Shown here: piece by piece, positions 28,976-40,836 of the stretch
How positions within the stretch are numbered: position 1 is the stretch's first letter
Layout of the letters: every line of letters starts with the position of its first letter
Source of the DNA: Chamaecyparis obtusa
Taxonomy: Eukaryota; Streptophyta; Pinopsida; Cupressales; Cupressaceae
Reading direction: 5' to 3'
Assembly: GCA_027943335.1 (NCBI GenBank)
Contig: BSBK01001581.1
Span: 881,001 to 945,000 of the forward strand
DNA: 64,000 nucleotides
Translations under genes and position numbers: made by a program
Notes under the pieces: generated by a model
What the model saw: only the letters and a program-made list of their open reading frames with translations
Database searches by the model: none
Told to the model about the DNA's origin: nothing

Positions 28976-31900
28976 TTAGCTGGGGGGCATTTCTGAATGT
29001 GCTTTCTTGAATCTATCTACAATCTCCAAAACTTCATCAAAGCTTGGCATCTTAATCCCTTGAAGCACTTCTTTTTGCCTATCTTGGAAGTCAACCAACT
29101 CTTTTGCAAAAACCTTTATTTCTTCTTCACGAGATAGCATTTTATGGATCTCCTCCTTCTAATAAAACATCTGTTGGAGCTCCTCCTGAGTCTTTACTCC
29201 CCAAAATATCTCTAAGTATTGGTTGATGATATCATTCAATCAATACATATTTTTCTCATCCTCTTCATCGAACAGATCTAGGTCTAGACCCTCAAAGAAC
29301 TTCTGCAACTTTTCTGCAAAGAGCATGTTGTTGTCTCTCCTCTTATTAAATCTTTTAAGGACCTTTTCAAATATAGCCAATGTTGTCATTATCTCCTAGA
29401 TCCACTACTCAAAATTTTCCAACTCCGAACCTTCATATATTTTTACCAAGACTTGGAAGCGCTGCTTCCTTATTACTGTCAGCTCGTCTGACACCTTTTT
29501 CTAGTTTAGGATCATTTCTTCTACACCATTTTCTTCACTCATGATCTCCATCAGGGAAGTTATTCCTGCCAAAATTCTTCGAAGAGGTCTTAGAATCCTC
29601 CTAAGAGATAGACTAGCAAATTGTTCAAAATCCAACTTCTAATCAACACAAGCTTGTACAAAAGAATGTGGTACATTTGTATCAATTTCCCCTTTCTTCT
29701 CCAAAATTGCTTGTAATGAGGCCTCGGGGTTATCAGGGTCAATTGGACCCGCTGCCTTCAAAATGATTCTTTTCATGGCTTCATTCTACTCTACCAGAGC
29801 CTTTATCCTTTCTTCATCTTTATCCATGAAGCTGAGAGCATGCTTCAATCCTAGAGTAGCCAAGGTTTTGCTACCTGCTCTGGTGGGCTCCCCCAAGTCT
29901 ACCTCCTCCAACACATAGTCATCTAGAGTGATCTCACTTGTACTAACATCCATTGGTGGAACAACCACCTGTGCCTTCCACCTACCTGCTTGGTCTTGTG
30001 TTACATAGGACAATGTTCTTGCTCGGGTAATTGATGCCATTTGGTGGAAGGCTTTCCCTAGTGCAGTCATATCAACCTCATCATTTGTGTACACTCTGAC
30101 CCTTGGCTGTATCTCTTTGGTGAACCAAGTGGGCTTGGAGAAATCATTCAATGGCTCATACAGAGCATCCAGTGTGGAAGAAGTTATCGGGTGCTCTATT
30201 TCCATTTCCTCTTTACTCTCTTCTTCCTTTTTTGTTCCCTATTCATCTCTTATATTCTGTTCACCTTCCCCTTGTGTCTATTCCTCTTCATCAGTTGTCT
30301 GCTACTCATCAGCCATTTGTTCCTCTTTATCTATTTATTGTTTCTCCTCCTCAATGTGTGGCTCTTCTTTAGCCTATGATTCCCCTTGATTGGTGGGATC
30401 CTTAGATCCTGTGTGCCCTTCTTCCATCTTCTCCTCACTAGCAACCTCTACTTCTTTCTTCAGTTCCTATGAGCTTTGAGGCATTTCTTCATTGTGGACC
30501 TGTGGTGAAGGCATGTGAACTTGGGGAGGAATATTAAGCAGGGGAGGCATAGGAGACATTAGTGGAGGTGGAGTTGGCAAGAGAACATGGGACGATGAAA
30601 GTTGTTGGGGTAGTAGAGTAGTTCATACTGGAGTGGAAAGTGGAGTGGTATGAGGCATTCGATGTGGAAATGGAGGTGGAGTTAGATGAAAAGGTGGAGG
30701 CAGAGGTGGAATGGATGAGACTAAGGGGACCTATGTAGCTATATCCTCTTCTAAGTTGACCCCAATAGAAGAGTCTTTATCTGGCTCTGCAGTCTCCTTA
30801 GGAACCTCGACCATCTCAACATCAACTTGTTCTTGAGGATTTTGTTGTACATTCTCTCCCATACCAATAAAAAGGCTTGTGAACTAAGTGGGAATTTTTT
30901 TCTCATACTCCTTGAAGCCATGTAGTCCTACAAAATCTATGATGTCAAACTCATCATCACCAAGGGCATCCAGATTTACTGGTTCTCCCTATGTAGCCCC
31001 TTCAATATGCTCAGGATCATTTTCTATTACTCTCCTTCTCTTCATGAATCTCACAGACCAAGTTCTCTTACTAAGAGGTACTTCATCTAGTTTAGCCTCA
31101 TCCTCCTCCAATAGGGTATTCATCTGTGTGGGCTTTGAGCCTTTCTTCCTCTTGTAGACATTTCTCTTGGTGACCCCAGCCTACTTGGGTCCTATGATTT
31201 TGAACTTTTTTTTCTTTGTCGTGCTTGGAGAATCAAGACCACTAGATGAAGGCATATCTAGTGGTGCAATACTTCAAGTCATCTTGGTCTTCACCTTCTT
31301 AGAGTGCATGGCCAGACCATATGCAGTGGGGTGCTCATGTCTATATATAGTTTCTAGCTTTAGAGGAACAACCTCTTTGAACTGTGGTTTCAATATCTTT
31401 TCTCCCTTCTTCTTCTTTTCTTTGGAGGGCTGCTCTGAGAGTTGTTTCATTGGGAAAGGATGGGAAATCCATGATTTGGTCACCTTGACCGCATGTCAAG
31501 CTCTAAACTCAATATCATCATTTTCATCTCGATCTATCTCCACATTCAAGATAGCCCTTGTGTACACATTATCTTTGTTATATATAGAATCCAAAATATT
31601 ATTAGAGTCAGCATCCACCACCTTATGTGGAATCCTTAATGAAAGATCACCTTGTGCCAGCTCTAGACTCATTTGACAATAGTCACAAAATCTTACTTCA
31701 TAGTCATCCACACAATTTGCCCAATGGTCCTCAATATGTGGTTCATGAATGTAAGGTATCCCCATTATATGGCTGAATGTACCAATGGGATCAAAATGAG
31801 GCCTCACTAAATTGTAGGTTAATAGTGAAAATTCATCCCATTCCTCAGTCAGAGACTTGTAAACCTTCATGTTCGGCATGTAGTGGGGCCGATAGAAATG

Positions 31901-33064
31901 GGAAAGTCCCAACAATGCTTTTTCTTATGCTTAATATGTTCATGGGCATCAGATAACTGCCTTGCTATTTCTAGGAGAACTACCCCTTCAGAAGGGTATC
32001 TTGGTAACTTCTTTGATGCTAGGGTTCTTCCTTCTGCCTAAATGTAAGTGAAGGTCTAGAACTATATGTAGAATGCCCCAAGGGCCTTTAGTTTTGCTAC
32101 TACTTCTGTGGATAATCTCTTAGCATAATCTCCCTCAATGGAGCGTATGATGGTGAATACGAAAGAATCATTGACAATTCTGAAGTCTAGGTTTTTATGT
32201 GTGTAGAAATATTTCCTCACCAATTGAGGATAAAGTGTGAATGGCTAGGTGTTTTGTTCCCCTATTGCCCCAACTTTTATCAATCCTGGATAAACTACCC
32301 TGGTGGCTAGCAGGTACATGACATAAGATATCATGTAAAAATGAGGATCCATTTTTACTCAAACTAGCTGCTTGTCAAGATTGTCACTTAGAATGGAGAT
32401 CCAATGGAACCTAGCTTGCCTCCCTTATCTTTTGGATCAGTTAGATCATCCATGGCTCCAATTGAGAGGACTTTGCTAGTCCGTACACATTGTTGATCAT
32501 TGTTATTGTAGCTTGGATGTCTTCTTGCATATACCCCCTTCTCATGTCAATCCTATCCACTTTGTTCTTGGGCAAGGATTGCATCAGATACTCATTATTC
32601 ACTATGTTGTGGGCCCTTTTTATATCTTTATTGTAAAACTCCATCCCTTTGTTGATATGGAAATTGAAGAACTTATCTACCCCTTTGGGAAAATGGAAGA
32701 CATCTTCGATGTTATCTGGTCTCAAGTCCAAAACTACCTCGCCAACATTATTTTTCACCATGTGCTCATCAGACACATAGTGGCTGGCCAATGTGTTGAT
32801 CAAGTCCATTGATAGAATGGAGACTGGGTGAGCCACCACGTTCACCAAAGAGAAGTGTACTAATGAAGTGCAGTCTTCTGATCATCCTACTAGTTGGGCA
32901 CATTTGTTCAGGTAGTCATTCTAGCTCACGTTCCTGATGTCTGTGTCTATATACTTGTGTGTAAGTTGGTCACCTTAGAAGGTGGATGGTACCCATTGAA
33001 CTAATATTTCATTACAGGTGATGCTACTACCTTTTTGGCCATATCTACAAAGAGGAAAATCCAT
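28976..33064 (-). pseudogene. Ghost ORF X, about 1360 codons, unknown family
   Basis: From ATG 33064 to TAA TAA at 28978 the minus strand holds one decayed reading frame. The ATG, the segments below 32848, 31915, 31483, 30862 and 30205, and the final stop are all in the same phase. About 30 stops interrupt it, nearly all fitting CAG-TAG, CGA-TGA or CAA-TAA. At least three small indels between 32455 and 31925 cancel out. Order: an N-terminal domain with LRPDNIEDVFHFPKGVDKF (about 32720) and MDPHFYMISYVMYLLATRV (about 32340); HFYRPHYMPNMKVYKSLTEEW (about 31890); Lys/Arg clusters (31400-31020); a Pro-rich tract (30720-30500); a Glu/Lys-rich tract (30470-30210); and a helical C-terminus. No RT, protease, integrase or zinc knuckle. 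The N-terminal layout loosely recalls a plant mobile domain, but I cannot assign it. It probably belongs to a large non-autonomous element. Confidence 0.65.
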
Positions 33065-33891
33065 GGATCAGTAACAGGATAGGAAAACACTTTTAAAAAA
33101 AAAGTACATTGCCAAAATTAATCTCAAAAGGGGGGTCAAAGAAAACATTTTTGGCCTTTCGGACTTTCAAGGGTATGAGACCTCTGAAAGGGCTGAAAAG
33201 GCCAAAAAGAAGCTTGTTGAATCTTCTTTGAAAATACCCTCCTTTCAGATTTTTTCGGTGAGTCAGAGGTGTGAAACCTTTGGTGTGTAAAAGGGCCGAA
33301 AGGCCAAAGATAGCACTTGGATGTTTGTGCCTGGTTTACTTTTAGCATTCGACGAGGCGGGGAAGAGAAACTTTTAGTGTGCAAAAGGGATGAAAGGTCA
33401 AAGATAACACTTGGATGTTTGGGCCTGGTTTACTTTCAGCATTTCAAAGGACAAGAGTTTTCAGTGTGCACCAACACCAAAAGATGTAGAGGACTTGGAA
33501 AAATTCAAGCTCTGAGAATTTTAGAAGTTTCAGACCTTGAAGGTTCAAAACTAGGGTTTCACAGTTGGACTTGAAAATGAGTCTGGCGGTAAGTTTGACC
33601 ACAAACTCACCAAGGGGATGCAAGGTGACTACCTTGGCAATCCCTAAGGCTAAAAAAGTTGACACTAAAATAAACTAGAACCAAGGGAAGGGCTGAAAAG
33701 GCCCAAAACACACAAACCCTAGGCTACGATAGGCCGAAAAGGCTGAAACATAAGCAACCCTAACCTAAGACCAAAAAAGGCAAAAAAAGAAACAAAGGGA
33801 AAGGAAAGAAGGGAAAACCAACCTCAAAAATAGGAAGTTGGAAGACAATGACAAAAAAGGAAAGCCAAAAATTGGAGACGAGCAGCAAGTA
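33065..33891 (-). other. Leader of ghost ORF X, part next to the ATG
   Basis: Non-coding sequence rich in CTTTCAGA/TCTGAAAG and AAAGGCC words. It contains a GGCC-GAAA-GGCC hairpin (33294-33305) and a 94-bp tandem duplication. It was continuous with 51111 onward before element B inserted at 33891/51106. Confidence 0.5.
33292..33479 (-). repeat. 94-bp tandem duplication in the X leader
   Basis: Two units (33292-33385 and 33386-33479) share AGGG..GAAAGG.CAAAGATA, CACTTGGATGTTTG, GCCTGGTTTACTTT and TTTT.AGTGTGCA. They are moderately diverged. Confidence 0.65.
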
Positions 33892-33896
33892 GTGTG
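33892..33896. repeat. Target-site duplication of element B, left copy (GTGTG)
   Basis: GTGTG precedes the LTR and recurs at 51106-51110 after the other LTR. Confidence 0.85.
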
Positions 33897-34883
33897 TGTA
33901 CACACTAAAATGGTGCACTTCTATGAACCATTACATGCAAGGTTGCTCAAGAATGAGGCCTCACAAATCGGCTCATAGCTCTTTATGCATGGAGTTGCAA
34001 GGGACTATGATAAATTTTCTCTCAGCTAGAGCTACAAACTTGTGACCTTGCTAGTCAACCATACAACGAGAGATTTAAATGAGGACAAGGGCAAGAGTGC
34101 CAATATCTTCAAGAATCACTATGAAAATGCAATGCAAGCTAATCTATGGAAATGAAAATGCAATGCAACTAAGCTATGAAATGGAAAGAACAAGTGTTAC
34201 AAATCCCTCCTATTAAGCTATGTGAAGTTATGCTATTGCATGAAAGGAAATCTAAGCTATGAAAGCCATGAAAAATGAAACTACTTATGCAAGAATGTAA
34301 ACTAAACTATGAAGCAAATGAAGAAATCTAAAGTAGGATGCAACAATGATCTCTAAAAAGCTTCAAAGTCTTCAAGGATTCTTGCAGCATAAAGTTAGCA
34401 CAAAAACATGATATATGCAAATGAAGGAGAGAGCTTTCCTTTTATAAGAAGTGCCAAGAAATGGACCATTGAGATTAAGAGGCAAAAGGTCTTAATCAGC
34501 GGTGGAGCTTGAAAGAGGAGCAATCCATGTGCACAAGTATCCTCCAATAGGAAAATAAGAGTTGACTTTATGTCCATATGAGACAAAAAGTGCTTTTCTC
34601 CTTTTTATAAAATATGAATAATGCTTTATTTGTGCAACTTAGGATAAGAGGGAAAGTGAGGCTTTTTATTTAATTAAAAGGGGAGGAAATATTCCTTTTA
34701 ATGAAATAAAGACTTAGGATAAATGGTTAGCCCAAGGATAAAAATCCAATATATGATCGAATTTAAGATTTAATCAAGAAATTGATAATGTTGAAAATAT
34801 TGATTATTGATAAAAATGATTCAGGATTGATAAATTGAATAAATGGGGCCCAAAGTCTAGGCGACTATTTTTGGGTGCATACA
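33897..34883 (-). repeat. 3' LTR of element B (987 bp)
   Basis: Plus-strand ends are TGTACACAC and GGGTGCATACA, so both termini fit TG..CA. A TATAAAAGG box on the minus strand lies at 34438-34446. It is about 98.5% identical to 50120-51105. Confidence 0.95.
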
Positions 34884-34896
34884 TTTGCCCCTCTTT
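34884..34896 (-). other. Polypurine tract of element B
   Basis: Minus-strand AAAGAGGGGCAAA abuts the TG of the 3' LTR and is nearly identical to that of element A. It confirms minus orientation. Confidence 0.85.
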
Positions 34897-35688
34897 GACT
34901 AATGTGTGATCGATTTGGGAACACATGTAGTCAAAGAATGAAGTTGAAATGTGAGATCGATTTGGGATCACAAAACAACTCAAATGTGAGGTCGATTCGG
35001 GATCACACCCAAACAAAGCATAAACAAAGGTCTTTGAACATGAGGTTGATTTGGGATCACATTCAAAGTAAGAGATAAGCATCTCAAATTTGAGCAAAAG
35101 CTCAGAAAAGATGTCTGAATCAGGAAAATCAAGCAATTGGGGATGAGAATCCCATAGGTACTGCCCCCTCAGAATTGAAATTGAAATCAAGTAGAGAGGA
35201 GAATAGCGAATTGATAAGGATTTGATCAAATCAGAAGGAAATCACAATCGAATGTAAAGGTCAATAGGTTAACCATTAAAACATGCCCCAGCCTGACTGA
35301 GAAAGATGCAGTCAAATGTGAGAAAGGAGTGAATTGAATGAAGATGAATGAAAGACTAGAAGTTTGGAAGACATGGAAATGAAGAAATGACGATGCCCCA
35401 ACAAAGATCGAAGGATTAGGCCTCAAAAAGATGTAGCCAACTGCGCAGAAGAAGGGAAGATTTTGAAACATGATTTTGACTATCAAGATGACCTCGGATT
35501 TTGATTTTGAGTTTGAAAATGGATCCAAGACGTCGAAATTAGCTAGGGGTGCAATTTTCACGCAATTTTGAGGTGTTTTGAAAATGAGGTCAAAAAGTCA
35601 AAAGGCTATAAAAGGGGTCAAAATGTCATTTTCAAAAATTATTTATCTTTTAGTGATTTGATAATTTTTAGAGCTTTAGAGAGAGAAA
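34897..35688 (+). other. Sequence between polypurine tract of B and the antisense gene
   Basis: Contains about four copies of a word like GAGGTCGATTTGGGATCACA (34905-35065), then AT-rich sequence. By position it would be the promoter region of the plus-strand mobile domain gene starting at 35689. I see no clear TATA box and no gene. Confidence 0.45.
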
Positions 35689-38099
35689 ATGGCTCAGCAA
35701 GCAGGAGTTCCCATCCATAGGCATCGATTCGAGCGCACCCAGTTGCACAACCGGCCACCACACTATCCTGCCCCGGTATGTTTTCAAAAAACTTGAGCTT
35801 TTTGAGTCATTTTTCGCATTTAATACCTTTTTTAGCACGTTTTTCAAATTTTTTAAATTTCAAATTTTTGAAGTTGGGTGAACTATCACGTGATACTTTA
35901 GAAGTATCACGCCCTTTGGGGAGAAATGTCATGCAATACTTCACGGGTCCCCAAAGTATCGCACGACCTAAGACACCAGTATCGCATGATATTTGGTGAA
36001 AGATCACACGATACCGGGTGAAGTATCATGCGGCATAAGGTATATCACCCTGCTATAGGGGGAAGTATCGCGTGATACTTCTCCAAAAAAAAATATCACC
36101 CAAGTTAAAAATTTGATTTTTGACACTTTTTTGAGCAAAAAATGACATGGGTCTAGACAATGTTACGTTTTAGAGATATTTTATACTGATTTTTTTAGAC
36201 ATCCATCATGATATGTGCTAACAACTGGCTTGGTTTTTGGCTTGCAGGAGGTCTTTCTGGTGCTGATCATCAGAGCACCAAAGGTGACTGGGTTGCGATG
36301 TGTCCGAGATCTGGATGATCCGGGCAATGCCAATATCAGGGCTATGGGATTTTGGTATTTGTTGAGGTTCCCATATATCAGGGCTGACCATGGGTTGTTG
36401 ACTGCTCTTGCTGAGAGATGGCATAGTGAGCACAACACCTTTCACCTACCGACCGAAGAGGCATCCATTACTCTGGAGGATGTCTATAGGATCCTACAAG
36501 TGCCATACCATGGCAAGCCTGTGAGTATAATCATGTTTTGAGATATAATCATAAATGTAATGTTTTCATATGATGAAAACTGACATGATTTGTTTGTTGG
36601 CATAGGTGTACTATGATCAGGATGCCACTGAGGGGCATCGACTGATCCAGGAGATGTTCCACGATGTGACTATTCTGGACATGCATGTCAGCTGGGAGAG
36701 GCTGATAGATGACTTCGGCAGAGATTATCTAGTGCCATGCATAGTGGCATCTATCATCTCTTAGATCTTGATTACTGACCGCAGTTAGAAGGGTTTCCTG
36801 CTTGGATGGGTGAGACTACTGGTGGATTTGGTAGGTAGGCCTCGTCAGATGGCATGGGGCCCTACCATATTGGCAGAGATGTATCACGACTTACATGAGA
36901 TCATTTACAGAGATGGTCAGACATGGGGGTGCAGTGCCATCCTAGCATAGGTGTGGGCTTGGGAGCACATCGCTGTGGTGCACCCTAGAGTTCAGCTGAG
37001 GGAGAGGAGGTACCCCTTTATCTATAGGTACTTAGGATTCATATCACATGCCCATACTGGGGATGTGACATATTACATGAGGATTCTAGATGAGATAGCC
37101 TCTTTCACATGGAGGCCATGCAGGGAGGTGGAGGTCTGGGGAGATGCAGCCGATGAGCTAAGCTACATGATGTGCACTCAGCCACTGGTAGGTCGATATG
37201 CTGAGATAGTGGAGAGATTTTGTATCACTCAGGTGTGGCGGCAGTTTGGGAGGCAGTAGTGAGTCTTGACAGAGACTACTACATATGCTAGGGATAGGGA
37301 TGAGGAGGGTCATGGGTGGCTACCCATGTTGGATTATTAGTAGGCTATCACAGAGACAGTGAGTATCAGGAGTGAGCCCTGGGAGTATTTCCCAGATGTG
37401 GTAGATGTGGGGGCCGATGTGGTATATAGGGCAGAGTGGCAGAGGGTGCCATTCCCTCAATTTACGATACCAGATGCATAGGTACCAACACAAGGAGGAG
37501 ATGGAGGGGATGATGGGGGAGATGGAGGAGCCGGAGGGGATGGAGGGGAGGGACGGGATGGAGGAGATGGTGGGAGGGGGAGAGGGAGGAGGATGGAGAG
37601 AGGAGAGAGATCGAGATCAGGTGGCTGAAAATGGTCACGGGGATAGAGATCGTCGACGCCCGAGGATGAGGTGAGACCAGCTTGTCGGTAGGCAGAGGCA
37701 TAGCAGGAGTAGCCTGTGGGTGGGGATGATCTGAGAGCCCAGATACATGCTCAGGAGGTAGAGATACAGTGGCTTCAGATTACTATAGAAGTGCAATATC
37801 AGCAGTTACTAGATCTGAGAGCGGAGTGAGATTAGTAGATAGTTGATCTCAGGGCAGAGATAGCACGCTGTGAGGTGATGGCACAGGCAGATGTGCTAGA
37901 GCTCCGATGGGAGTCAGCGAGAGCAGCATATTATCACAGACTCTACCTGCAGGCCATTCGAGAGGGTGAGAGAGCAGCATCATATTCTTAGAGGGCAGGG
38001 GTATCAGATGTGGTACTTGATAGGAGAGCCATGCCTCCTCCACCACCATGAGCTCCTCACGAGGGTGGTAGTGAGTCCTAGGGTTAGGTCTTAGGTTGA
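35689..38099 (+). pseudogene. Antisense plant mobile domain (PMD) gene with introns, carried by element B
   Basis: On the opposite strand to gag-pol. Exon 1 is 35689-35775 (MAQQAGVPIHRHRFERTQL), ending at GT. Exon 2 is 36248-36520, after TTGCAG, with the PMD core: GLLTALAERWHSEHNTFHLP and SITLEDVYRILQVPYHGKPV. Exon 3 runs from 36606, after GGCATAG, to about 38099. It includes WERLIDDFGRDY, a WAWEHI motif typical of PMD proteins (about 36955), a Gly/Asp-rich tract (37490-37600) and a helical C-terminus with DLRAEIARCE (about 37845). Phases agree at both splice joins, giving about 617 codons. Stops include TAG at 36762, 36786, 36948 and 37257 and TGA at 37260. All fit C-to-T change. PMD proteins occur in host MAIN/MAIL genes and in plant transposons; antisense extra ORFs are known in Tat elements. 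Confidence 0.75.
35882..36100 (+). repeat. GTATCRCGYGATAC motif cluster in intron 1 of the PMD gene
   Basis: About eight related words occur, among them CTATCACGTGATAC (35883-35896), AAGTATCACG, AAGTATCGCACG, AGTATCGCATGATA, ATCACACGATAC and GAAGTATCGCGTGATACTTC (36062-36081, palindromic except the centre). Related clusters occur at 48140-48375 and 49775-50005, at the other end of element B. Confidence 0.65.
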
Positions 38100-39715
38100 T
38101 AGATGTTTTATACATATCTTGAGACATTGATCTAGATTATGGGATCCCATTTGTATATTGTATCATAACATTGATGTATATATGAGATTACTGGATGTTG
38201 ATTGTATCATGTGTTTATGTCTCTCTTGTGATGGATGTATCAGTTTATGTATATTGTCTTGTCATTTTGCTCAAAAATGCTTATGTACATGCTTATGTAT
38301 GTTCTCTCTCATAGATGTATGTTTAATTCTCATGTGTATGATATAGACTCATGTTTCTTGAAAATGACAGTTTTGATATAGATATGATGATATGATTAAC
38401 CCCTTGTGATGAATAGGAACAGGTTCAAGATGAAAAAGACAAGGAGTGAAAGACATGATCAAGAAGAAAGAAAGGTGAGCGCAGTTGACTGACAGGTCCA
38501 CGTAAGATGAAAAAGAAAGCTCTCTCTATATGCAAGAAATGCAAAACTAGACTATCATGACCCTAAAAATGCAAGCTACTATAAAAGTGGTTGACTTGCA
38601 AGGTCACAATGCTTATAGACATCTAATTATCATCATCGAGTGTTATTGGTAGCGTCGTAAGATCATACAATGCACACTAGCATAACTATGTGGATATGAA
38701 TATGATCTTTATCAGATAGAAATGTGGAAATCCCACCTAGGCATCAAAGACATGTAGGTCAAGATGACTAGTGTAGTGAGATTACCTAAGTTTGTTATGG
38801 CGAGATTATGCTTGTATCAAGACACATGAAATTTAGGATAACTATAAGCATGCACTCACAAAACAGTCAAGGATAATACCTTGTCAATCCATAGGGTCAA
38901 GTAAGACCAGCATAAATGCTCATGATAGTTAGGATCAACAAAATATACCCACAAGCAGATAAAGAAAGAAAACATGTTCTCATTCCCTCAGTCTTCTAGC
39001 TATGCATCATCAAAAACTTCTTAGGGAGAGACCACTCATCAAAGAAATCCTCATAGACAGCACACAAAGAAAAATAAAGTCATCATATCGTCAGCGAGTT
39101 GATTGTTTAAGTGTATGTGTGTTGGTCATAGAGTCAAACTCTGAGTATCATATCTACTTAGTGAGAAATATCACATCATACGAGACTGTTGGGTAAGACA
39201 TCTGATAAGTATTAAGAAACACTCGATGCAAGGGTAGTGTTGAAAAACACTGTTTGGGGTGGTGTTGAAAAACACCTGTTGTGAAATGCCCCAAGAGACA
39301 AATTCACCTAAAAGACCAATGCTAACAGTTATGCCCCCTAGACAAAGACAAAGACTAATTCTAGACTAAGCCAAATAAGGTCAAGGCATGAGGGAAAGGC
39401 TCAGTGTCGAGGACGCATGCTAACAAATAGGAGTGCAAAGGCCTCAAGTAGCGCCTGTTTCCAGGTTTTCACCACTTGGAATCTTTTTTCATTTTTTTCA
39501 TTTTTTGCTACCAAGGCGCCGGTTTCCAAGTTTTCACCAAGGCACTTTTTCTTCTTTTTTTTTTGAATTTTTGAATATTTGATTTTTTTGTATTTTTTTC
39601 AGGACTTTTTATGCTTTTTAGGATTTTTTTCAACATCATATATATTAATTTTTTTTTTGGTATTTTTTCAGGATCATAAAATGTGTACAAGGGATGCCCC
39701 CAGACAGAATGGGCA
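38100..39715 (-). other. 3' region of element B between pol and the PMD gene
   Basis: No gene. Bases 39440-39660 contain T-rich low complexity (A-rich on the coding strand) with copies of the complement of TTGGTGAAAACYTGG (near 39465 and 39520), matching the region just after pol in element A. The rest (38100-39440) is unremarkable AT-rich sequence. Confidence 0.5.
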
Positions 39716-40836
39716 TCAAGGATAGAACTTCTTGAGGTGCACAATGTTGATGGGATCAAGGAGCTGTTCTCCATCAGGATCTGACAGTAAATACACACCG
39801 GTACCAAAAGTAGCTGTGATGACATATGGTCCAAGCCAGTTAGGTTCAAACTTGCCCTTTTGTTCTCTATTCTGTTGGTTCTTAGGGTTCTCTCACAAAA
39901 CAAGATCACCTATTTGAAATTCTCTAGGGAAAACCTTCTTATTGAATGCTTTGGACATACGTTTCTAATACACTCACATATGATCAAAGGAAGCCTTGCA
40001 CTTCTCATCTAAAAGTTCTAGTTCCTGTAACCTCATGGCGCGGTAATCCTCATCTGTAATCAAACCTTTGAGTGAGACTCTAAGTGATGGTATCTCGACT
40101 TCTAAAGGCAATACCACTTCAGCGCCATAGGTGAGAGAAAAAGGAGTGGCTCCTGTAGGTGTGCGAATGCTTGTTCTATAAGCCCATAGTGCTGGATTGA
40201 TTTGTAAGTGCCAATCCCTACCATTCTTGTGCACTGTCCTATGAAGAATCTTAAGAATGGTTTTGTTAGAGGCTTCTACTTGTCTGTTTCCCTATGGAAA
40301 ATAGATGGAGGACCAATGTTGCTTGATTTTAAATTTTTTGCATAAATGCTTTAGGTCTTTATTCTTGAATTGACCTCCATTATCAGTGATAATCTCAGAA
40401 GGCACTCCAAATCGACAAATAATATGATTCAAGATGAACAAAGAGATAGTCTTCCCTGAACCAACAGAAAGTGGCACAGCTTCCACCCATTTTGTGAAGT
40501 AGTCAGTGGCAGTAATAATGAACTTATGTCCACCTGATGAGTTGGGATGAATCTGCCCAACTAGATCAAAGGCCCAGCACTGAAATGGCCAAATAGAAAT
40601 AGAAGGGATCAACTCCCTACTTGGAGCATGAATCAGGTTTCCATGTTTTTGACATTTTTCACATGACTTAGCAAAGGCGACTGCATCTATCTGCATTGTG
40701 GGCCAATAATATCCTACCCTAAGCAACCTTCGGGCCATGGCAAGACCATTAGAATGTCCACCGCAAATGCCCTCGTGGATGTCAACTAACGCTTGGTTGG
40801 ATTCCTCCTTTTCCAAGCACCTAAGGAGCATTCCAT
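39716..40836 (-). pseudogene. Integrase of element B
   Basis: It inserts element DNA into the host. Visible: HHCC finger (HEGICGGHSNGLAMARR, then CEKCQ), a DDE core with ATDYFTKWVEA and TDNGGQFKNKDL, and a C-terminal WLGPYVITATFG module ending HLKKFYP with TGA at 39716-39718. TAG at 40292 falls at the Gln of A's YPQGNGQAEA motif, just before the catalytic Glu. Further stops are TGA 39974 (Arg in A), TAG 39965 (Gln in A) and TGA 39893 (Arg in A). One frame runs throughout with no indel. Confidence 0.88.

Noticed and set aside
36181..36445. Minus-strand frames of 75-85 codons across PMD exon 2
   Set aside because: The plus-strand frame has the PMD motifs and proper splice joins; these are shadows.
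39508..39909. 133-codon minus-strand frame at the end of B pol
   Set aside because: Out of phase. The pol frame reads the integrase C-terminal module and stops at 39716.
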